From Bisporella sp. PMI_857 (lineage: Eukaryota; Ascomycota; Leotiomycetes; Helotiales; Helotiaceae), in the NCBI GenBank assembly GCA_021307315.1, contig JAJSPD010000115.1, forward strand, positions 1 through 64,000: a stretch of 64,000 bases of DNA, written 5' to 3'. Shown in pieces: positions 1 to 12,042 of this stretch (position 1 is its first letter; each line of letters opens with the position of its first letter). The translations under genes were made by a program, and so were the position numbers. Below the pieces are notes generated by a model. That model saw only the letters and a program-made list of their open reading frames with translations. It was not told where the DNA came from and did no database searches.

Positions 1-1616
1 AAATTCGGACTGGTCTAAATTTTATGCTCCTGGACCGGAGATCCAGAATTATCTCAAACGTACTGTTGCAAAATACGGTCTACAAAAGCATGTACAGCTT
101 CGATCTCGAGTCATGGAGACTGTGTGGGACGACAACACCGGGAGATGGAGAATCAAAGTGAACATTGATGGAAATATCCAGGAAGATATGGCAGATATTC
201 TTGTGGATGCAACCGGGTTCTTGAAGTGGGTGAATATTCTTGAAAATGAGCAGCTACTAACTAGGTATAGCAAATGGAGATGGCCAAATATACCTGGGTT
301 GCATGACTTTGAGGGAAAGTTAGTGCATAGCGCAAACTGGTAAGTGTACCGAATGGGCCAGATTTTGTGTAACTTTTCGAAGGGACGAATCTTATAACCT
401 GGAGGGCAAAAAGGTCGCCGTGCTCGGAAACGGCTCATCCGGAATACAAATTGTGAACGCAATACAACCAAAAGTGGCAAGCTTAACGACTTATATTCGA
501 AACCCCACTTGGATTACAATGAACTTTGCTGGTCACAAGGCTAAAGATGGTAAGAACTTCGAATACTCTGCTGCCGAGAAGACTTTATTCCGGGATGATC
601 CAACAGCCCATTTTGCTTATCGCAAGGATCTTGAAGCCACGTAGGTCGAATGTTTTATAGATAATGAAATATTACTAACCGTTAAGGATGAACGGTGGGT
701 TTTTCATGTGGTATACGGGACATCCATTGCAGCAGCAAATTGAAGAAGCATGCCTAAATGGTATGAGATCAAGCTTAAAAGACCGTCCAGATCTTGTACA
801 TAAGCTCATCCCGACTTTTCATCCGGGTTGTCGCAGGCTGACCCCATGTGATGGCTATCTTGAAAGTCTACAGCAGCCAAACACCAAGATCTGTTTCAGC
901 CAAATTGACCGTATAACCAAGCAAGGTATTCAAACCGCAGAAACAGAAGAAGAGTTTGATTTGATTGTCTGTGCTACTGGTTTTGATACTTCGTATGTCC
1001 CATCTTGGAAACTTGTTGGCCTCTCAGGTGCAACTCTGGAGGAAAGATGGAGAGTTAACCCTGATGCTTTCTTCGGAGTGCAAGTTGATACAATGCCAAA
1101 TTATTTCATGTTCAGCGGGCCAAATAGCCCAATCGCGCATGGCTCACTTCATGCACAATTTGCTTGGACTTGCGACTATATCTTGCGGTGGGTGGACAAA
1201 ATCGCAACTCAAGATATCAAGTAAGATTCTAGCCATAGCACCATGCAAAACTGAAATCTCGACAGGTCGATCACTCCAAAGACCGAAAGCGTTATCGACT
1301 ATAATGAATACACCCAAGAATATCTCAAACAAACTGTTTGGGCTGACAATTGCCGTTCATGGTCAGCTCTTATAAACTGAGTTGTGGCGTCAACTTCTAA
1401 CTTGACTAAAGGTACAAAAATGGAAAAGAAAGCGGTGTTGTTAGTGGACCGTATGCTGGTTCTGTTTTACACTTCAAAGATTCTCTGGAAGCCATAGACG
1501 CAGAGCATTTCGATATTGTCCACAGAAGCAAGAATCGCTTCAAATGGCTAGGCAATGGTCTAAGCATCAGGGATGAGAATGGCAGTGGCGACTTCGCATG
1601 GTATATGGAGATGTAA
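1..1616 (+). CDS. Flavin-binding monooxygenase (class B / Baeyer-Villiger type), 5' truncated
   Basis: FAD/NADPH-dependent monooxygenase that would insert one oxygen atom into a ketone or heteroatom substrate; the substrate cannot be told. Exons read as <1-339, 383-640, 687-1220, 1266-1361 and 1412-1616, all joining in frame with GT-AG introns of 43-51 nt and a stop at 1614-1616. Seen in the sequence: the NADPH Rossmann motif GNGSSG just after the first intron, and two ATG-type motifs (DATGF near 205-225 and CATGF near 970-985) typical of flavin monooxygenases. The opening residues DWSKFYAPGPEIQNY match the segment that follows the missing FAD-binding N-terminus in this family. The start, the FAD GxGxxG motif and the promoter lie outside the window. 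The family call is firm; the exact reaction is inference. Confidence 0.9.
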
Positions 1617-2221
1617 AGGCAACTTATTGTGTCGACCTCAGGTTTGGTAGGTAGTTTGATGCTTGCGCCACAATCGCCTAGCCATGTTGAACCAAACGTT
1701 AGAGCTGATACGAAAATTGAGAAATTTGGAACTTTTGCCTCCTTTAAATCTCAGCATCTTATCGAAGTAGAATGTGCGCATGGATTTTGGATGTCTCGAT
1801 ATATCCTGGTGAAGTATTGTAGGATACTATACTAAGCCTTGGCAGAGTGATGTTTGAGCCGCGACAACAGTCATACTTCGTGAGATTAAATTGGAATGAC
1901 GGCGAAGAGGTGTGGCTCAGCAAATACTCACCGGTTATATATAATATCTTCACGAAATAGCGAGGCGCTGTAGAACTTAATCCCTGTTCGGCGTACAGGA
2001 AAGGCAATAACATGACTGCGGCCATCTGACTGTGTCACGAGACAGCGCGCTTATTCCCCGATCCTTTATAAGAACTGTGAATGACACCGAATTTTGGCAC
2101 TCACCATATCCCTTGTGAGTATTCTATTCAAGAATTAAGGAGTCATCTGTTGGTATGGGGCTCTCACCTGCGTCAGAAATTCCTAGACAAAACCTAGGAA
2201 ATTTGCCCTGCCTGACCACTG

Positions 2222-2230
2222 TATATATAA
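2222..2230 (+). promoter_or_regulatory. TATA box upstream of a small ORF
   Basis: TATATATAA lies 95 nt before the ATG at 2325, a reasonable spacing for a fungal TATA promoter with a short leader. It is the main reason for treating the small ORF that follows as a possible gene. Confidence 0.4.
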
Positions 2231-2324
2231 ACCGCGATGTAGTCTCTCATCATTTCATACTTGCTTCGTTAAATATATCAATAAACCAAGAATTCACCTA
2301 AGGTATCGCGATCTTGTTATAGCA

Positions 2325-2627
2325 ATGTACACGCGCCAAACAATGTACCGATACAGTCCAACGTGCCATTCTTGCAATAGCTCATACTGTAGGTGTCGTG
2401 CTTATAACATATATGGTGAGATAATAATTCCAGATCCAAATTCTTTACCACCTCCGCCACTGACATATCACATAGAGCCGGTGTACAGAAGCCTTCCATA
2501 TAGAGCTTATCGACCTCCCTGTCATAGTTCTTCCTCAGATATTATAGATCTGCGGATTCGAACACGAGACAACAGTTTCTGGAGGCCTTGTCGCACAACC
2601 AATGTATCGATGCGCATATTCTGGTAA
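2325..2627 (+). CDS. Possible small Cys/Tyr-rich protein, unrecognised
   Basis: A 100-aa open frame starting at the ATG at 2325, with a TATA box 95 nt upstream. The N-terminal third is rich in Cys and Tyr (YSPTCHSCNSSYCRC), the middle has a PPPPL stretch, and the C-terminal half has many Arg and Ser residues. There is no signal peptide and no domain I recognise. It stands alone between the monooxygenase and the DUF3659 gene. It may be a chance ORF: codon use and conservation could not be tested. The ATG at 2343 is a second possible start. Confidence 0.3.
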   Translation: MYTRQTMYRYSPTCHSCNSSYCRCRAYNIYGEIIIPDPNSLPPPPLTYHIEPVYRSLPYRAYRPPCHSSSSDIIDLRIRTRDNSFWRPCRTTNVSMRIFW

Positions 2628-3315
2628 AGGGGTCAGTAATTTCGGAGTATGGTTCTATGGGAAATGCATGAATGTGGGTGGAATAATACACTCGGCGAGG
2701 AATCTATGGGTCTATTGTTACTGAAGCTACTGCGGAAGGATATTGGCGAGAGTTTGTAAGGCTGGATATAACATAACGGATTAGATCTACATGGACTGCG
2801 GGAATATTTTATGTATTTTTAAATAGCTGTTGGAGCAGAATGAAGCAACTTACCTAAAAAATTATGGGACAGTGCTTTGTGCGGATTTGAAGGCGAGGAA
2901 GGAGACCTGCTCGTAGACGCAGACAGGGAAGGCTGTTAAGTTCATGAAGCCTCAAACTATGTACAGTCCACACATCGGGACAACCTTCACAAAATTCCCC
3001 AGCTGTGCGATTTACCATTGGAACAGTATAGAAAAGATCTACAGTAGCTTACAGAGACCCTATAATCAGAGGTGTGGACAACGTCGCAGACTTTTAAACT
3101 TTTCGCGAAGGAAAACAATGTGAACAGATATAAATAGACATATTTAAAATACAACATCATAACTCGGACTCGGTGCATCAGATACTCGTCAATTTCATTC
3201 AACTATATTACAGTCGCAAAATATCCATATCCTGACATTATCCCACAACTACATTACATCCGCATGAAGTATAAAAAGAAGCTCAATTTACAACCAACCA
3301 AAGCAATAAATTTTT
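2628..3315. other. Intergenic, nothing recognised
   Basis: No coding frame with domain-like content. It presumably holds the 3' UTR of the minus-strand DUF3659 gene ending at 3316. The stretch 1617-2324 is also empty apart from the TATA box. Confidence 0.5.
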
Positions 3316-6300
3316 TTAGTTCTTTTTTCCAGTCAAGGACTCCGTCACCATTCCAAGACCCAGTCCCTTGAGAATACCCTTGAGACCGAGGCCACCAAGG
3401 AGATTGTCGAGCAGTCCTCCTAGACCAAGGCCACTCAGCAGTCTCCCGACAAGACCCAGGACACCCGCTAGCAGAAGTCCAACGGCAGCGAGGATTTGAC
3501 CCAACGGCTCTGCCAAGAGACCCCATAATGGATTCAGCTCCTTCTTGGCATGTGGCATACCAGCGATCTTCTTCTTCGCACTCTCAATGGTCTGTGTGAC
3601 TGTCCCAGTCAACTCCTTTAGCAGATCGGCAAGGTGGTATTCTTCCGGAGATGCCTCTCTTGCAGCAGTCTTGTGTTTAGCATTGGCTTGAATACGTCCA
3701 TCGGGATCCATGGCTCGAATTGCGCCATTAGTCTCTTGGAGAATCGCACCGCCTTGCTCAATGAGCGGTTTGACGGTATCAACCAACTTCTGTTCATCAA
3801 GCTCCTCTTTTGGTTGAGCGTTGGCTTGATCGATCGCCTCTGTGATCATCTTGAGGATAGGCTTGATACTCTCAAGTGACTGGTCGATGCATGAAGCGAG
3901 ACGACCAGCGAGTTTTCTGTCTTCCTCAATCTGCTTTCGCTCAGCGATCTCCTCTTCAGATTCTTTAGGCTCCTCTGGTTCGGGCTCCGGAATATCTTCT
4001 AGAAGCGTTATATGACCGACTGTCACTCCTTTGCCATCAACAACGTCACCGTCGTCATCAATCTCGCACCCAGCACATTTTTGAAGATTACCGTCGGTCA
4101 GCTTGGCGATAGTATCTCCGTTTTCATCGACCACTTCTCCCTTACGATTAACCTTTCTTCCGGAAGCTGGGTGCTTGGCCTTAGCCTTCTCTTCTTCCTC
4201 CCAGCGCTCGGCCTTGCCCAGAGGATTGCCATTCTATAAACCAAGATTAGTCTCCTAATGCATATGCTCCATAAATCTAACTTACTTTATCGAGAATGTC
4301 ACCGTCATCATCAACTGCTTTGGAGTACAACTGCTTTATATCTCCTGAGATAACTCGTCCGATGATGGCACCGTGTGAATCTGCCACTTTCCCGTCTTTA
4401 GTCACACGAGGACTGTCAAATCCTGTAAAGGGACCTTCTTTTTGACCTCGACGTTCACTCTCTGGAACAAGTTCGGCTTTTCCAACTACTCTTCCACCTA
4501 GTTGAGGAACTCGGGGTTAGCTTCAAACCATAGTTTAGGGGTTTATTTAGCTTACCATCATCCCAGATTTGCCCTTCCTTGTCCGCCATTCTGCCGATGA
4601 GACTTTTTGCATCTCCCTCGACCAGACGGCCAATAATCTGACCGGACCCATCAACCAAGTGACCATGCTTGTTAACTCTGCAGCCAGCCAAAGCAGACAT
4701 GTCGACTGCCTCCGGCTCGGGTTCGGGGTCAGCTTCGGGCTCCTCCCATCGTTCAGCCTTCCCGATGGTGTTGCCGACCTGTACATCGATTAGTTATTTG
4801 CGCTTTAATAGAGTTTTAGAGCACCATTGTCTTATATATCTATGAGATATTATGCTCCTAGCACTTGGCTTACCTTGTCGAGGATGTCACCATCTTTATC
4901 CACCTGCTTCCCCAGAAGCTTCTTTTCATCGCCCTCGATAAGCTGACCTACGATAACGCCTTCGAATATGACCTTACCGCCTTTTGTCACAGTGGCTCCT
5001 GGGAAGTCCTCAAAAGGAGATTCTGACGCGGCGGTCCGGTCATCAACAGACAACAACTCAGCAGTTCCGATGACCTTGCCTGAGTCGCTAAAGATTTGTC
5101 CTTTGGCATCGCACTTCTTTCCAATAAGCTTGGATAGTTCGCCAGTGGCAACCTTGCCAAAAAGCCTTCCTTGGTCATCCACAACGTTGCCTGCCTTATT
5201 GACGACCTTGCCCTCTAATTCACTCAAATCTGCCTCTTCCGGCTCAGGTTCAGGAGCAGGCTCCTCTTCTTCAGAGCGCTCTGCCTTGCCTAGAGTATTA
5301 CCATGCCTATCGAGAACATCTCCGTCGGCATCAACCTATAGTGAAGAAGTGAGAGTTAGTTTGCTGTTGCTGAAATTGGCGGATCATAGGCTCACGTGAC
5401 CCGCCTCAAATATAGAAGCAGAGACTTTACCTTCTTCCCGGCTAATGTCTTGGCATCGCCCTCAATCAGTTTTCCAATGATTTGGCCATCGTAGATGACA
5501 TTGCCGAACTTGTCTACCACTGCATCTGGGAAGTCCTCAAAAGGTGACGTAAGTGTGTCTGGTCGCTCCGACTCGGGCAGGAGCTCGACACGACCAACTT
5601 GCTTTCCTTTGTCATCATATACCTTGCCCTCAGCATCGACTTTCTTGCCGGCCAATTTCTTAGCATCACCCTCGACAAGTATTCCCCATGGGGTGCCCTA
5701 TGTCGGAATTCGGAGTCAGCGAAGGTACATGGAAAAGGGGTTCTGCTCCGCAATATGGCTTACCTGTTCATCAACTGCCTTACCGAGCTTGTTCAGTGTC
5801 TTTCCATCAAGGACTGAGAGGTCTGGCACGCTGCCTTGAGCTTCACCCTCGGTCTTCTCTGCCTCATCCTCGATTTTGTCGCCAGTCTCCCCAACCTTTG
5901 AGTCAACTTCTGATGGTACTTCGCCATCTAATTTCTCTCCAGCATCGTCGACCTTAGAGCCAGCTTCTGTTGGCACAGCATCATCTATCTTCTCTCCAGC
6001 CTCATCTGCCTTCGAGCCGATCTCTGAAGGGGCCACATCGTCTGCTTTTTCGAGTAGTTCAGGCTTGACCTCAACTTTTCCGACAATGCTTCCCGACTCC
6101 TTGACAAGGTTGCCTTCGGAATCGATGTCCTTGATGGAAGTTGCCACAAGGTCTTTTGGCTCACCTTCCACCAATTTACCAATTGGGACTCCTGTCGCAT
6201 TGGTAACTTCTCCATTATCCTGGACGCCGAACGGACTACTCAACTCCGGCTTGTCAGTGTTATTGTCGGCTTGTGATTTGGCGTCGTCAACCTTGGACCC

Positions 6301-7120
6301 AATTTCCGATGGCGCAGCTTCTTCAGCCTTGGAGCCAAGTTCTGATTTTGCGGCATCAGCTTTCGATCCAACTTGAGACTCAGTACCTTCGACGGCCTGC
6401 TCAAGACTAGCCTGACCGATCACATTTCCTTCATCATCCAAAATGTCTCCCTCGTTGTCCACCACTGATCCATTAAATTGTGAACCGTTCTCACCATTCA
6501 CCTTTCCAATAACGTTACCATCAGAGTCTATTACGTCACCTGCTTCATTTACACTACCGGCTTGGATTGCTTCTGCCGCTTCGTCGTCATCCTCAGCGTG
6601 CCCGTTGGTTGCGTTATCTGCTGTCTCGGTCTTGGCATCCTCTGTTTTGCCTGTTTCAGATGGTTGCTCTTCATACTCTCCATTCGTTTCAGCTTTCAGA
6701 GAAGTCAGCGGGATCATTCTTCCAATAAAAACTAACAAAGAATCTAGTGTATAAGCCCATGCTCAATGCATCAAGACTTTCTCTACATTGAATAAGGATT
6801 TATACCAAGACCCAAAGCCAGAACTCTCAATCTTCCTCGCCAATGTGGCAAATCGGATGAAAAATTGGGACAATGGACTTCCAATCCAGACTTTGGGTAG
6901 TGATCGTCATAAACGACGCTTTTCAAGTGAAAAGGGACTGCTAACCAGTATCAGCTGCCTGAGATGTTGTATCTTCCACTCTGGAAGGCATTTTGGTTTC
7001 TGTCTCTTTCTCTGGTGCGGGAGCTTCAGACGTCTTGTCTGCGCTCGGAGCCTTCTTTTTGATGCTCTTACTTGGAGTTTTTGGGAGATTTGGGGATTGT
7101 TGGACGGCAGTATCCGCCAT
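3316..7120 (-). CDS. DUF3659-repeat protein, 1061 aa
   Basis: Exons on the minus strand: 7120-6946, 6692-5764, 5697-5431, 5335-4874, 4778-4556, 4497-4286 and 4233-3316; all phases agree and total 1062 codons. The protein carries about nine copies of a roughly 60-residue unit (DUF3659 family) with the pattern V-x-K-x-G-x-V-x-D-x-x-G-x-x-I-G-x-L-x-x-G-D, then GKxVDxDGDILD. Before these is a region of short repeats of the form EIGSKxDDA (about 6400-5850). The C-terminus (about 3540-3316) is a long hydrophobic Leu/Gly stretch containing NPLWGLL, a usual end for this fungal family, perhaps membrane- or self-associating. The start ATG at 7118-7120 opens a Lys/Ser/Pro-rich leader (ADTAVQQSPNLPKTP). 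The function of the family is not established. It is divergently transcribed from the LEA-like gene at 8872. Confidence 0.85.
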
Positions 7121-8871
7121 ATTGGTGATTCTTTTCCAAAATGCTGTAAATCTATCAAGCCAGGAAATATTTGGACTTTTGTCGTGCTTTTATCTTACAA
7201 GATGTGTTCTCGTTGATTCAAATTATTCAATATTACACGGTGTGGATTTGTTCTGGTCTTCTGCTACGAGATATGGCAAGATCAGGTTATAAACATTCAA
7301 GTGTGGAGCAGACGTCATGCCGACGGCAGCTTAGGGGAGCTTGATACCGGGTTCTGAAGCTCTGTGACACCTCGAGAAGCTTGAGATCATCATCGAAAGC
7401 GGGTCTGACATCATGGGAGGGATACATATTGCCGCCACAAACCCTTGAGGAGCTGGGCCGTATGACGCAGAAGTTTGGTTGGAGAAGGACAACAGCCTTT
7501 CCGAAAATCAAAACAGATCGACTCCGCAAATTGCCGTATGTGATTACGGTCTGGAAAGAAGGCATTTGTGGAGAACTAGGCAACCTGCCACAGGAAGGAG
7601 GTTGTATGGTGTAAACGCTGAAGGGCAGTAAAGTGTTCTAGACTCCTAATTGCAATTCTTGAATAAGGAGCTTGAACAGAAGAGAACTAAATGCATGTCA
7701 AAGCTCGAACTAGTACTCGTTTGGTGTGAATCCAAGTGGCTCAAAATCTTAAGGGAGAAATGTAGATCTGTCGCCGAACAAATTTCCTGCTTATTAAAGA
7801 TCTACAGACAAACGTGGTACTGAAGGAACTAATCTATATAACAACAGTTTTAATTGCTAGGTCTGTGTGGCTGGAGAGTGTCCACAGGCTGAAAGACCAG
7901 TGTCCCCAGACTTCCATGTACAGGGAACATTCCAAGATTTCTACCACGTTCTTCTACAACAGACGTTCCAAAGACTCAGAAGCAGACAAAATTCGAAAGA
8001 TTTGATCATCGAGCGCCACATATGTGAACAGGGAGCCACAGTGTGGCATACCTTTGGATTCGAGCGCTAAGATGTCATCATGTCTGGTGAACGTCAGAAT
8101 TGTGGAGGTCGTTCGATCGAATGGGGGAACCACTGCTAGTGTTCTCACAAATTGTTGAAGCAGCGTCGACCGCTAAATGTTACCATATAAGGGAGAATCC
8201 AACGACATGTGTGGCGTATATGCTGGCGTGCCCCACTGTATGGCTGGTATGCTCCACAGCATGAGGCACATATTCTGTATTACCCACCGAGATTTGCGTA
8301 ACGAGTAGGAGGAGCAGTGGGGTCGATGTACAGAAAAACAGGTTTATATCTCCCTCGCTAATGGAATTTGCATTGTCTCGAAGAGCGGATTTTATTATGG
8401 AGACTGATACCCGAATGGGTTGACTGTAATGCTCCATTACTAAATGGCTTAATGGTATTTGGCGAAGAAGTGCATAGTCTCTCTAAAGACTAAAGACTGA
8501 GAGGTAGGGAGCCAATTTTTTGACACGGACTTTCGCTTCACCGTATGCTCGTTAATGTTTGTTAATCGTTAAACAATTAAACAAATTTACTATTTACCAA
8601 GTAAATTTACTTCTCGCTTGTTAAAAAGTATTCAATGTAAATATTTCAAATATAGTAAAAGAATTGAGTGTTAGCAGTTTGTGCTAAGATCGGCGCCTTA
8701 TTTTTTTTAGCTGGAGGCCATCTCATAAGACCCTGATCGTAGTGCCGCTCATCAATGACCGGCTATCGATGCAGGAGCGTTGACTCTGGCCCAGCTTGGG
8801 CCTGCAAAAGGCCCCATAAGCATTGCTCTCTGATATCGGCGCCACCCCCTCCGCGTCCCACAGAAGCAAGC
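7121..8871. other. Shared divergent promoter region, 1.75 kb
   Basis: The region lies between the divergent DUF3659 and LEA-like genes. Small ORFs occur on both strands but none looks coding. A run of T and AT-rich sequence at 8560-8710 precedes the plus-strand gene. An in-frame ATG at 8755 could extend that gene by 39 codons. Confidence 0.5.
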
Positions 8872-11377
8872 ATGGTAGGGACCATTACAACAGGTGCCTT
8901 GCCTGATAGTGCTGATGTCGATGACGGCGAAGCTCGAGCTCAATCTATATTCATGCTCATCATCGAGGATATTTTGTATGTCATACTTTTATGGTACTTC
9001 ATTAAGCTTGTTGTTTTATTTCTTCACATCACAAATCCAAGTTCTAAGTCTTCCGATCGTAATCTTATTCCCCAAAACTCGAATCACGCAGAAATTCCAG
9101 AAGACATGTCGCTTCCGAGCACCAAACAGGTGTCTAGCCCTTTGAAGTCTGTGGAAAATAGTGTCCCAAAATCCCCTACCAGTATCAAGAAGAAGATCCC
9201 CAAAACTCCGGACGGGACCCCAATCAAGAAGGACACCTCCAAGCCATCAGTTGACTCCCCTACTAATCCAACCACTCAATTACCCCGACCTCCAAAGACA
9301 CCAAGCGTACAATCAAATGGACCGAGCGTGAGCGATGCTCCCAGTACTCCAACTCCAAAACGCGTGGTGAAGAAGAAGCGACCCTCTGAAGCACCGGCTG
9401 GACTAGATCAAGTACAAGAGCAGACCCAAGAAGCGGCAAAGCAGCCCGAGGAGGCTAAAAAGAAGGTGACGAAGAAGCCTTCATCATCTCCCAGTCTCAA
9501 CAAACCGAACCTTCCAGTCGACAAACCTGAACCAGTCAAACAAGTTCAAGATAAATCCGGAGAAGCTACTGAAGCACCAAAGAAGATGGTAAAGAAGAAG
9601 AAACTTCCTGAGAAGAGTGACTCACCACTAGCCAAGGTGGAAAAGCCTGATACCACTGCCCCAGATTCTCACGATAAACCAAAGCTACCGTCAGATAACC
9701 CGCTTGAGGAGGTTAAGGACAAATCTGGTGGTGCAACCGAAGCACCCAAAAAGATCATGAAGAAAAAGATTATTCCACAAGATGAACCGAAGATTAAGAA
9801 GCCCGAGCCCCCTAAAGAAGTTTCAAATGTGGAAAAGCTGGGGGTTCCCGAGGCTCCTAAAGTCGATAAGCCAGAAGTCAAGGTGCCAGAAGTTGACAAG
9901 CCAGAGCAGCTCAAGGATGCTGAATCAAAGGTTGAAGATGCCACCGATGCGCCGAAAAAGACCTTGAAAAAGAAGAAGAAGGCAGCACCTTCTCCAGAGC
10001 CTGAGCTGGAGTTGAAGCAGCTGGAACCGGAACCAGAACCAGAGTCAGAAGAGCATGTCGAAGATCCCAATGATGAACAGGAAAATTTTGAGAGTTTTGA
10101 AGACACTGAAGAGGAGCATGACGAAGCTGAGGAGCATGGTAAGCCCTCTCAACGTCTTAAAGAATGCAAGTATCTAACTCACTCCAGATTCAGACAACGG
10201 CGAGGAAGAGGAAGAAAGTGATGAGGGAGAAGAGGAAGAGGAGGAAGAAGAAGAAGAAGAAGAAGGAAGCGAAGAAGACTACGACGAGGATGATGTAAGT
10301 GTCGAGCTATCTACTCAACCTTTTGAAGTCAGACTAAGTGTTAATCAGTACTCTGAGGCCAGCAAACACGAGGAGTCTGGCGCGCCATTGAGCACAATCT
10401 CCGAGGCCACCAGCAATGTCACCGAGACAGCGACCTCCAAGCTGCCAGACCGAGCCCAAAAATCAATTGGTGATGTGAAGAAGAAAGCGACAGATACAAC
10501 TGGGGATGCGCAAAAGAAGGGTCAAGACACTGCATCGAAGGTCAAAAATTCAGCTCAAGACCCCGCAGGTGATGCAGCAGATACAGCGAAAGGTGCAGCT
10601 GGGCAAGCTACAAATCATGGCGGTGATGCTTTGGAAAGCGCAAAGAAAAAATCTGGCGGCTTGCTCGGTGGTGTTACTGACACTGTCGGCTCAACGGGAG
10701 AGCAGGCCAAAGGCGCTACTGGAGGAGTTACTGATAAAGCTTCAGGTGTCGCAGACCAAGCTGGTGCTGCAGATAAGCTTGGTAGTGTAAAGAATACAGT
10801 TAGTGACGCTGCAGGTCAAGCGCAGGATCTGCCGAAGAAAGCTACCGATGCTGTTCAGGGTCTTGCTCCTAAGGATATTGTCGACCAGCCCGAAGCTATC
10901 TTTGCAGATGATGGTACTGGGGATTTAGCTGGAGGTGCCCTTGATAGGACCAAGAGTGTCACAGACGGAGAGAATGACATAGCAAAAGGTGCCACGAAAA
11001 AGGTGAAGGGCACAAGCGACCAAGCTAAAGAAGCAGTTGGCGGAGTAATTGACAGGTCCAAAGACTCAGTGGACGATGCATCGAATGCAGCTGGAGACAC
11101 AATTAACAAATCTCAAGACCAAATTGGAGACCTGGCAAAGAAGGGAACAGACTCTGCGGATAACCTCAAGAATAAATCAATGGATACAGTCGGGGATGCT
11201 GCTGTTGCTAACGGGGAAGGAGGGATAACAAATGGTGTCAACATTGATACCAATGCTTTGATGAAGGCCATCAAGCCATCTACCGGAGGAGATTTCCAGG
11301 GCAAAGGGATCGAAATTAACGTCCAGACCACGAAGGAGGGGATGAGCCTTACAATTAAGATTCCAGCTTTTCAGTAA
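8872..11377 (+). CDS. Membrane-anchored Lys/Pro-rich and LEA-like repeat protein, 800 aa
   Basis: Exons 8872-10138, 10188-10294 and 10349-11377, in frame throughout. I chose the ATG at 8872 because its context (A at -3, G at +4) is better than the in-frame ATG at 8755, which would give 839 aa. Near the N-terminus is one strong hydrophobic helix (LYVILLWYFIKLVVLFLHI), so the protein is probably a single-pass membrane protein. It is followed by about 370 residues rich in Pro and Lys with at least five spaced motifs of the type APKKxxKKK, then a run of nearly pure Glu across exon 2. The third exon is LEA-like: repeated Ala/Gly/Lys/Asp units such as DTAKGAAGQA and GGLLGGVTDTVG. It ends in a short beta-rich tail (MSLTIKIPAF). 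Role unknown; scaffold or stress-protection functions are only inference. Confidence 0.75.
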
Positions 11378-12042
11378 TTTGTCTATAAGGTTTGAAATGC
11401 GCAGTTTTATTATTAGCATGCTTGGTTGTACTGTAATCGTATTTCTAGTAATAATATAAAAGCTCTGTTGTATTGGAGGTTTTGTAGGCAGTTATCTCAC
11501 TCCACTTACACTTGATGCTTATCGAATGCATTGATGATACATTAAGATTTGCTGCTGCTGCTTGTCACTGCTGGGCTCTTCAATGCCGTATATTTCTTAC
11601 AAAAATTGGTACCTTATAATTCTGAGGAAGCTTTGACACACAAATTGTAGCTTCTTAGATTTCTTACTTCAGGGTTGCTTTCAGCGTGTCGGCGCTGTAT
11701 TAAATGCTTAAGCTTTTTGCCAGAGCAGGTGCTGTGTTATAGGCTGTAAACGCTGGAGCTACAGGCCTACAATTGCTAAGCGTTCCTTGTGGCATGACGT
11801 AGCAGCCACACTTTACACGAAAGCTTTCTTCAAGATCTGCAAACAAGGATGGGACTTCCGTCAAGCCACTGAGGTACTCGCCACTTGCCTACAAGGGCCG
11901 TGGTAACTGTTTAAGCAGTTCATCTCGGGGAAATGCATGGGCTCGAGGGTTTGAATAGCATCCAGTCTTCCAGCAAGTTCATAAGCAATCCCGGCAAAAG
12001 AATATCATACAGACTTCAAAGGTCCCAAAATTATTGCTCAGA
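11378..12042. other. Intergenic, nothing recognised
   Basis: No convincing ORF, RNA gene or repeat. It contains the 3' end of the LEA-like gene and the promoter of the lipase-like gene. Confidence 0.5.

Noticed and set aside
2545..2575. TTCGAAC resembling a tRNA B box
   Set aside because: The flanking bases do not form a T-arm stem, and no A box or cloverleaf was seen.
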